Assembly: GCA_934435205.1 (NCBI GenBank)
Contig: CAKSAK010000001.1
Location: 248,001 to 312,000, forward strand
From: an uncultured Ruminococcus sp.
Lineage (GTDB): Bacteria > Bacillota > Clostridia > Oscillospirales > Ruminococcaceae
Reading direction: 5' to 3'
Length of the DNA: 64,000 bases
Positions within the stretch are counted from its first letter, which is position 1. Each line of letters begins with the position of its first letter. Both the position numbers and the translations under genes were made by a program. The notes beneath the pieces are model-generated. The model did no database searches, was not told the origin of the DNA, and saw only the letters and a program-made list of their open reading frames with translations. Shown here piece after piece: positions 58,646-64,000 of the stretch.

Positions 58646-59686
58646 TTAAACAAGCTTGATGATATCGCTCACTGTCACCACTACCATAAGCAGAAGCAGA
58701 GCCGCCATGCCTATAGCGTGTACCATGCCCTCATGCTCAGGCTTGACAGGCTTGCGGCGCACCGCTTCGATGATAAGAAACAGAAGTCTTCCGCCGTCAA
58801 GTGCAGGCAATGGCAAGAGATTGAAAATGCCGATATTTATGGTCATGAACGCACCCAGCGACAGCATTGTGTCAATAAGTGACGACCAATCTATTTTACC
58901 AGACCGGCTGTCTCTTTCGCTGTCGATAACGTTGTCGATAGTGTCAACGATACCCACAGGGCCGCTAAGGTCTTTTATGGAATACTTTCCTCTTATAAGG
59001 TCGGCAAAGGAGATATAGATAAGTCTGCCGTCAGTACAGCCCTGCTTAAAAGACTGAGTTATCACAGAGCCGACGGTCACAGCCTTTGGTGCGACCTTGA
59101 AATCGATGTGCATGGTATTATCGTTCGTTGCAAAGGTGACATCTTTAAGCTCCACCTTTTTGCCGTCACGCTTCACCACCATATCAAACTTGCCGTCCTC
59201 ATCATTGCCGAACTGATAGGACATATCCATAGTAGTGAATATCCTCATGCCATTGACCTCGATTATCTCGTCGCCAACCTGCAAGCCTGTTGATTGTGAC
59301 ATAGCGTTATCCTCAAACCACGAGATAGTGGTAGTGGCTATGCCGTCAGACCTTGCTGTGCTGATACACAAAATGATATATCCAAGCACGAGATTCATTA
59401 TAACGCCTGCCACCACGATAAGCATTCTTCTAGGCAGGCTTTTATTACAAAATGCACCGCCGTCCTCGCTGCCGTTGTCCTCGCCCTCCATGGCGCAATA
59501 TCCACCGATAGGGAACACACGCCAAGCGTAAAGGGTATCGCCCTTTTTCTTTTTGATAATGGCAGGACCCATGCCTATAGCGAACTCGTTGACCTTTACT
59601 CCGCAGGCTTTCGCCGCAATAAAGTGACCAAGCTCGTGTATTATTATGATAGCTTCAAAGATCAATATTGCAAATAATATACTCAT
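58646..59686 (-). CDS. rseP: Site-2 protease RseP (RasP)
   Basis: 346-aa intramembrane zinc metalloprotease. The active-site motif HELGHFIAAKACGV is in the first helix (about 18-31). FPIGGYCAMEGED, AGVIMNLVLGYIIL, a PDZ domain (about 125-205) and NLLPLPALDGGRLLFLI with the third zinc ligand Asp follow. It cleaves membrane-bound anti-sigma factors and signal peptide remnants. GAGG lies about 12 nt before ATG. A 616-nt repeat-bearing gap separates it from dxr. Confidence 0.95.
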   Translation of the reverse strand: MSILFAILIFEAIIIIHELGHFIAAKACGVKVNEFAIGMGPAIIKKKKGDTLYAWRVFPIGGYCAMEGEDNGSEDGGAFCNKSLPRRMLIVVAGVIMNLVLGYIILCISTARSDGIATTTISWFEDNAMSQSTGLQVGDEIIEVNGMRIFTTMDMSYQFGNDEDGKFDMVVKRDGKKVELKDVTFATNDNTMHIDFKVAPKAVTVGSVITQSFKQGCTDGRLIYISFADLIRGKYSIKDLSGPVGIVDTIDNVIDSERDSRSGKIDWSSLIDTMLSLGAFMTINIGIFNLLPLPALDGGRLLFLIIEAVRRKPVKPEHEGMVHAIGMAALLLLMVVVTVSDIIKLV

Positions 59687-59832
59687 TTTCTTTTTTTACC
59701 TCGCATGAACACTTTCTATGGGCGACTTTATTTTGTAGCCCGAGGATAGGTTTGCTGTTAAACCGTACATAGGATTAAACCGCACTTTGTACGTTTGGTG
59801 TTGTTTACTGATGTTGTGGTAATTTATCTTCT

Positions 59833-60245
59833 GTAGGGGCGAACAGTGTTCGCCCGTTTTTGTTCGCCTACATGGTTTGTATAAATTCAAACCTCGCCAC
59901 TCCCCGAAACGGGCTGTCGGGGGCGCCAGCCCCTACATTTTGGTGCGCAAGTTCTACTGCCGCAAAATCGCTTCGCTCTTTGCGGATTTTACATTGTGCA
60001 AAATGATAGAAAAGCGGTGCAGATAAGCACTCCGATACAACCTTTATAAAAGAAACAAATTTGACATTCTTCTTTTTCCCTCTGCACCGCTTGTAGGCTT
60101 ACGCCTATTGAGGCTCTGCCCATTTCTTGTGAGCGAAGTCGAACAAGAAATTTACTCCGCAATGGGCTTTGCCCCTTGACCCCACAAGCCCTCTAGCGTC
60201 GGGCTTGAGCCTGCGCTTTATTGCTCGCTTCGCTCGGTGCTTCCT
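59833..60245 (-). repeat. Composite dispersed repeat, near-full-length copy 2
   Basis: Reverse complement of the element at 10545-10920, co-linear over its length. It shows the terminal palindrome (59833-59855), the GGCGCC segment, the block bounded by AAGCGGTGCAG (60012-60022) and CTGCACCGCTT (60082-60092), and the left end near GAGCGAAGCG. It differs by a small inserted hairpin TTTCTTGT / ACAAGAAA near 60125-60152. It fills most of the dxr-rseP gap; 59687-59832 shows no gene. Confidence 0.85.
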
Positions 60246-60286
60246 CTACTTTGTGTTGGTGATTTACTCGGTTTGGCGTTGCCATT

Positions 60287-60307
60287 CCTCACTCCTCACT
60301 CCTCACT
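60287..60307. repeat. Three tandem 7-bp repeats at the dxr 3' end
   Basis: CCTCACT repeated three times at 60287-60307, spanning the dxr stop codon (AGTGAGG on the coding strand). Likely replication slippage at the border of the composite repeat. Confidence 0.7.
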
Positions 60308-61457
60308 TAAATTCAGCTCCGATAAGCTCCTTCGCTCTCTCCCTAGCCTTTCTATCCGCTTCCAGCACATCTTCCACGCACTTTATCTCTTCCCGTGGCG
60401 TATTCTCGCAGACATTCATTACTATCCTGCCGATATCCAGAAAATCTATTTTTCCAGCCAGAAAAGCCGCAACGGCTTCCTCATTCGCTCCATTCACTGC
60501 CGCAGGAAGATTTCCGCCAATGGTAACAGCCTTTATACAAGCCCTCAGACAATCAAACGTATCATAGTCAGGCTTCTCAAAAGTGAGCTTTCCATAGTCT
60601 GTAAGAGACAGCTTTTTCACGTCGCATTCCACTCTTTCAGGATAAAGCAGAGCATACTGTATAGGTATTTTCATATCAGGCACGCCAAGCTGTGCGATAA
60701 CAGAATTATCCTCATACTCCACTGCCGAATGTACAACGCTCTGTCTATGGACAACTATCTCTATTTGCTCAGGTCTGAGCTTGAAGAGCCACATTGCTTC
60801 GATAAATTCAAGCCCCTTATTCATAAGCGTAGCAGAGTCAATGGTTATCTTTCTGCCCATTGACCAGTTAGGGTGATTTAAAGCCTGCTCAACAGTCACC
60901 CCCTCAAGGTCAGCCTTTGTTTTGCCGAAGAAAGGACCGCCCGAAGCGGTAAGTATTATCCCTTTGAGCTTGTTGCCCTCGTTGCCCTGCAGGCACTGAA
61001 AAATAGCCGAATGTTCGCTATCCACAGGATATATCTTCACTCCCTTTTCAGCAGCCGCCTTTATAACAAGCTCGCCGCCTGCCACAAGTGTTTCCTTATT
61101 TGCAAGGGCAATGTCAGTGCCCTTTTCAATAGCCGTAAGGGTCGGCACAAGACCCACCATGCCAACGACCGAGTTGAGCATGATATCGACCCCGTCCATT
61201 CTCGCTATCTCTTTAAGACCCTCCATGCCTGTGGATATTTTTATGCCAGTGCCACTGAGAAGCTTTTCAAGCTCTGTCTTTTTTTCTTCACAGTAGATAC
61301 ACACACGCTCAGGCATAAGCTCTTTTGCCTGAGCCGCAAGCTTTTCAACGTCAGAATTTGCCGCAAGCGCCTTTACTTTAATATTATGCTTTGCAGCCAC
61401 TTCTAATGCCTGCGTGCCTATAGAACCCGTTGAACCGAGTATGGTCATTGTTTTCAT
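60303..61457 (-). CDS. dxr: 1-deoxy-D-xylulose 5-phosphate reductoisomerase Dxr
   Basis: 384 aa. Converts DXP to MEP. It has NADPH-binding TILGSTGSIGTQALEVA, ALANKETLVAGGELV, PVDSEHSAIFQCLQG with the metal-binding Asp and Glu, TASGGPF, and ATLMNKGLEFIEAMWLF. The gene ends in a short tandem repeat, and its 3' flank is repeat DNA. It is separated from cdsA by 124 nt with a terminator-like hairpin. Confidence 0.96.
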   Translation of the reverse strand: MKTMTILGSTGSIGTQALEVAAKHNIKVKALAANSDVEKLAAQAKELMPERVCIYCEEKKTELEKLLSGTGIKISTGMEGLKEIARMDGVDIMLNSVVGMVGLVPTLTAIEKGTDIALANKETLVAGGELVIKAAAEKGVKIYPVDSEHSAIFQCLQGNEGNKLKGIILTASGGPFFGKTKADLEGVTVEQALNHPNWSMGRKITIDSATLMNKGLEFIEAMWLFKLRPEQIEIVVHRQSVVHSAVEYEDNSVIAQLGVPDMKIPIQYALLYPERVECDVKKLSLTDYGKLTFEKPDYDTFDCLRACIKAVTIGGNLPAAVNGANEEAVAAFLAGKIDFLDIGRIVMNVCENTPREEIKCVEDVLEADRKARERAKELIGAEFK

Positions 61458-61540
61458 TTATTGTCCCTCATCATATAAAATAAATTCAGGCAATTCCGCA
61501 TAAAGATGGTTTGCAAGCGGTGTTGCCTTAATAACGCTTA

Positions 61541-61570
61541 AAAGGGGTAAGCCTAAGCCTGCCCCTAAAA
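61541..61570 (-). terminator. Possible terminator after cdsA
   Basis: Minus-strand AGGGGCAGGC-TTAG-GCTTACCCCT (one mismatch) followed by TTTT, 12 nt beyond the cdsA stop. Suggests at least partial separation of dxr from the upstream genes. Confidence 0.6.
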
Positions 61571-61581
61571 GTCATAATTTT

Positions 61582-62412
61582 CTATTTAAGTATAAGCCCC
61601 TGTGTGAACATATAGTACATAAAAGGAGCAACGAGCAGAACGCTGTCAAAGCGATCCATTATACCGCCGTGACCCGGCATTATGTTACCATAGTCCTTTA
61701 TACCTGTCTGTCTTTTTATCACCGAAGCTGTAAGGTCGCCCACAAGACCTATAAGTGCCGCAAGCATACCTGCGATAAGAACACCCAGATAGTGGATAGG
61801 CGCGCCTTTAAGTACAAACTGATAGAACAGGCTTATTATAAGCATAAGAATACCGTTTGAGATAACACCGCCGATAAGGCCTTCCACAGTTTTCTTAGGG
61901 CTTATCTCAGGACAAAGCTTTGTTTTGCCGAAGAAAGTTCCTGCAAAATAAGCACCGCTGTCAGCCAGCCAAGCCGCTGCAAGTGTAAGAACGATCATAA
62001 ACACGCCCTTGCCGCCCAAGCCTGCCATTGTGACCAGGGTCGAGAATGAATACGGCAGAAGTATGCCCACGCCCAGCATGAAGAAAAACTCTGTATACTG
62101 GAATTTTGTATGCTCTTTAAGATAAAGCAGACACATTGCTATAACGAAAAGTCCCATGTAAAGCTTGTAGCTGAAAAAGTACAGCCAGCCGTGTCTGTAG
62201 AAAACAGGCATGAAAGCGTCCACAAAAGCAAACGCACAGCAGGCAATGGTCTGATACTTATGCTCTGTCATTTTTGTCGCCCTGAATATCTCATATATTG
62301 CAAGTGCAGAAATCGCACCCACCGCAATATTGAACAGAAATGTTCCGTGTGCGATAAGCAGTATCACTGCGATAACAATGGCAACCGCCGCAGATTTAAT
62401 ACGGGTAGACAT
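61582..62412 (-). CDS. cdsA: Phosphatidate cytidylyltransferase CdsA
   Basis: 276-aa membrane enzyme forming CDP-diacylglycerol. About seven to eight hydrophobic segments precede the C-terminal family signature SVIKRQTGIKDYG ... PGHGGIMDRFDS (about residues 228-258), complete with the catalytic Asp residues. It is 3 nt after uppS, the usual order. Confidence 0.95.
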   Translation of the reverse strand: MSTRIKSAAVAIVIAVILLIAHGTFLFNIAVGAISALAIYEIFRATKMTEHKYQTIACCAFAFVDAFMPVFYRHGWLYFFSYKLYMGLFVIAMCLLYLKEHTKFQYTEFFFMLGVGILLPYSFSTLVTMAGLGGKGVFMIVLTLAAAWLADSGAYFAGTFFGKTKLCPEISPKKTVEGLIGGVISNGILMLIISLFYQFVLKGAPIHYLGVLIAGMLAALIGLVGDLTASVIKRQTGIKDYGNIMPGHGGIMDRFDSVLLVAPFMYYMFTQGLILK

Positions 62413-62415
62413 TTT

Positions 62416-63147
62416 TTACACCCCTCCAAATCTTCTGTTTCTTTCGCTGTATGCGATAACAGCCTTGTCAAGGTCGCTGCCCTTGAAATCAGGCCACAGG
62501 ATATTCGTGTAATAAAACTCAGCGTAAGCCGCCTGCCATATCATAAAGTTAGACAGCCTTTGCTCTCCACTAGGTCTTATAACAAGGTCAACAGGGGGTA
62601 TCTCCTCAGTGTAGAGATTTCTCTCTATCATATCCATTGTGATATCCTCAGGCTCCAGCTTGCCTTCTTTTACCTGCTGAGCCAATGTCTTAGCCGCATG
62701 ACAAATCTCGTCCCTGCCGCCATAATTGATAGCAAGCACAAGAGTCATAGAGTCAAAGTCCTTTGAATCCTCCTCAACGGAAGCCATTTTTCTTTGCAGA
62801 TTTTCGCTGAGCCTTGTTCTGTCGCCTATAAAGCGCACCCTGATATTCTCCTCGATAAAGTCCCTGACCTCGTCAAGATACTTTTCAAAGAGATCCATAA
62901 TTGCGTCTACCTCGTCCTTGGGCCTTTTCCAGTTCTCGGTAGAAAACGCATAGTAAGTTATATACTGTATTCCAATCGCCTTGGCGTGTCTTGTTATGGC
63001 ACGAAAGGTCTTTGCGCCCTCTCTGTGTCCGAACTTTCGGGGCATACCCCTTTTTTTCGCCCACCTGCCGTTGCCGTCCATGATAACGCCCACATGGACA
63101 GGCACAGACACATTCTCTCCAAGGCTTATCTTCTCATTCTTCGCCAT
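62416..63147 (-). CDS. uppS: Undecaprenyl diphosphate synthase UppS
   Basis: 243-aa cis-prenyltransferase making the C55 carrier lipid for cell wall synthesis. Has HVGVIMDGNGRWAKKRG with the catalytic Asp, FGHREGAKTF, YYAFSTENWKRP, LVLAINYGGRDEI and DLVIRPSGEQRLSNF. It is 3 nt after frr and 3 nt before cdsA. Confidence 0.96.
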   Translation of the reverse strand: MAKNEKISLGENVSVPVHVGVIMDGNGRWAKKRGMPRKFGHREGAKTFRAITRHAKAIGIQYITYYAFSTENWKRPKDEVDAIMDLFEKYLDEVRDFIEENIRVRFIGDRTRLSENLQRKMASVEEDSKDFDSMTLVLAINYGGRDEICHAAKTLAQQVKEGKLEPEDITMDMIERNLYTEEIPPVDLVIRPSGEQRLSNFMIWQAAYAEFYYTNILWPDFKGSDLDKAVIAYSERNRRFGGV

Positions 63148-63150
63148 GGC

Positions 63151-63705
63151 TTAGATAGAGAGTATCTCTTTTTCCTTCTCGGCAACGTGACCGTCAACTT
63201 CCTTAACAAACTTGTCAGTAAGCTTCTGGATCTCGTCCTCGCAGTCCTTAAGATCGTCCTCTGTGATCTCGTTGTTCTTCTTCATTGCCTTGAACTTTTC
63301 CATAGCGTCACGTCTGATAGAACGGATAGCGACCTTGCACTCCTCGCCCATTTTCTTGATATCCTTAACAAGCTCCTTACGTCTGTCCTCAGTGAGCTGT
63401 GGGAAAGTAAGTCTTATAACAGTGCCGTCGTTCTGTGGATTGATGCCGATATCAGAAGCTTGGATAGCCTTTTCGATAGGCTTGAGAGTTGACTTATCCC
63501 ATGGCTGTATAACAAGCACTCTTGCCTCGGCAACGGAAACCGCCGCCATCTGTGTAACAGGTGTCATCGCACCATAATATTCTACCTGGACTTTGTTGAG
63601 TACGGACGGATTAGCTCTGCCTGCTCTGATGCCTGCAAAGTCCGAAAGCATAACGTTTATGGATTTTTCCATTTTTGTCTTAGCATTTTCCTTGATCTGT
63701 TTCAT
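63151..63705 (-). CDS. frr: Ribosome recycling factor Frr
   Basis: 184 aa, usual length. Has MEKSINVMLSDFAGIRAGRANP, WDKSTLKPIEKAIQASDIG, NDGTVIRLTFPQLTEDRRKE and a C-terminal helix. It splits post-termination ribosomes with EF-G. ATG 63705 has AAAGGATCG upstream; a TTG two codons earlier is less likely. It is 30 nt after pyrH. Confidence 0.96.
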   Translation of the reverse strand: MKQIKENAKTKMEKSINVMLSDFAGIRAGRANPSVLNKVQVEYYGAMTPVTQMAAVSVAEARVLVIQPWDKSTLKPIEKAIQASDIGINPQNDGTVIRLTFPQLTEDRRKELVKDIKKMGEECKVAIRSIRRDAMEKFKAMKKNNEITEDDLKDCEDEIQKLTDKFVKEVDGHVAEKEKEILSI

Positions 63706-63735
63706 ATTCAAACGATCCTTTCTTGATTATCTTTA

Positions 63736-63999
63736 TTATTTTACGAGAGTGCCTATATTTTCGCCCATGCAAGCGTCATAGATATTGTCTGGTCTTGCAA
63801 GGTCGAAAACGAGTATCGGGATATTGTTGTCCTTGCACATTGCCGCAGCAGTTGAGTCCATTACCTGAAGACCCTTTGCAAGTATATCAGCAAATGTAAG
63901 TGTGTCATACTTGACAGCGTCAGGATACTTATGTGGATCCTTGTCATAAACGCCGTCTACCATGGTAGCCTTGAAGAATATATCAGCCTCTATCTCAGC
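63736..63999 (-). CDS. pyrH: UMP kinase PyrH, C-terminal part
   Basis: Open to the window edge, so the N-terminus lies beyond base 64000; 87 residues are visible. EADIFFKATMVDGVYDKDP, FADILAKGLQVMDSTAAAMC and a C-terminal ...GENIGTLVK are typical of bacterial UMP kinase. Location before frr-uppS-cdsA supports the call. Phosphorylates UMP in pyrimidine nucleotide synthesis. Confidence 0.94.
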   Translation of the reverse strand, partial: AEIEADIFFKATMVDGVYDKDPHKYPDAVKYDTLTFADILAKGLQVMDSTAAAMCKDNNIPILVFDLARPDNIYDACMGENIGTLVK

Positions 64000-64000
64000 C

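Noticed and set aside
59696..59890. Short ORFs between rseP and dxr
   Set aside because: They fall in or next to the repeat element, lack ribosome binding sites and match no recognisable family.
1..64000. tRNA, rRNA, tmRNA, SRP RNA or CRISPR loci
   Set aside because: No segment with tRNA arm consensus, rRNA core sequence, the SRP tetraloop motif or regular direct repeats with spacers was recognised on reading; small structured RNAs could still be missed by eye.

Overview
The window looks like chromosomal core DNA from a spore-forming, low-to-moderate-GC member of the Clostridia, most likely a Ruminococcus-type Ruminococcaceae/Oscillospiraceae. The basis is a SpoIIE phosphatase, a GlgC/GlgD pair, Gram-positive PolC, the DivIVA-YlmH-SepF-YggS division cluster, a two-subunit transketolase, HisG with HisZ, and a purine cluster with a PurO-type cyclohydrolase and a separate AICAR transformylase. 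The species assignment is an inference. I see no rRNA, tRNA, CRISPR array, phage, transposase or integrase.

Layout. 2-322 is the 3' end of an HD-domain gene. 664-6516 (minus) is a glycogen operon glgB-glgC-glgD-glgA. 6759-9035 (minus) is spoIIE. 9561-10421 (minus) is rsmA, behind a consensus promoter. 10422-11333 is a long intergenic region dominated by a roughly 375-bp composite repeat. 11334-11552 is a small conserved-looking ORF. 11625-23145 (plus) is a de novo purine operon, with a long leader, purE, purC, a PurF-like gene lacking the glutaminase residues, purF, purM, purN, purO, two zinc-ribbon membrane proteins, AICAR transformylase, a lipoprotein and purD. 23267-28711 is an efflux module: an MMPL exporter and an exported Leu-Gly heptad-repeat protein on minus, a divergent tetR, and palindromic operators between them.

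28905-43358 (minus) is one long same-strand run. In transcription order it holds mutS, a TIGR04076-like gene, mutL, miaA, hfq, a HlyD-like gene, yggS, sepF, ylmH, divIVA, lspA, rluD, a HAD phosphatase and the two transketolase halves. 43570-45417 (minus) is miaB plus a YlbF/YmcA-family gene, which resembles the Bacillus miaB-ymcA-cotE-mutS-mutL neighbourhood. 45698-46462 (minus) is a Cys-rich protein of unknown role. 46617-52834 (minus) is a histidine operon hisZ-G-D-B-H-F-(SdpI-like)-I-E without hisA or hisC. 53085-63999 (minus) is the classical pyrH-frr-uppS-cdsA-dxr-rseP-ispG-polC segment.

Points that stand out are the degenerate PurF paralogue next to a normal PurF, the split final steps of IMP synthesis, the purE leader (strong promoter, two overlapping mini-ORFs, intrinsic terminator), a dispersed palindromic repeat family with two near-full-length inverted copies 49 kb apart, the TetR operator array, a lysine-rich tail on GlgB, and a Cys-rich tail on the YlbF-like protein. 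Many gene starts were moved inward from the longest open frame to the ATG that has a ribosome binding site.
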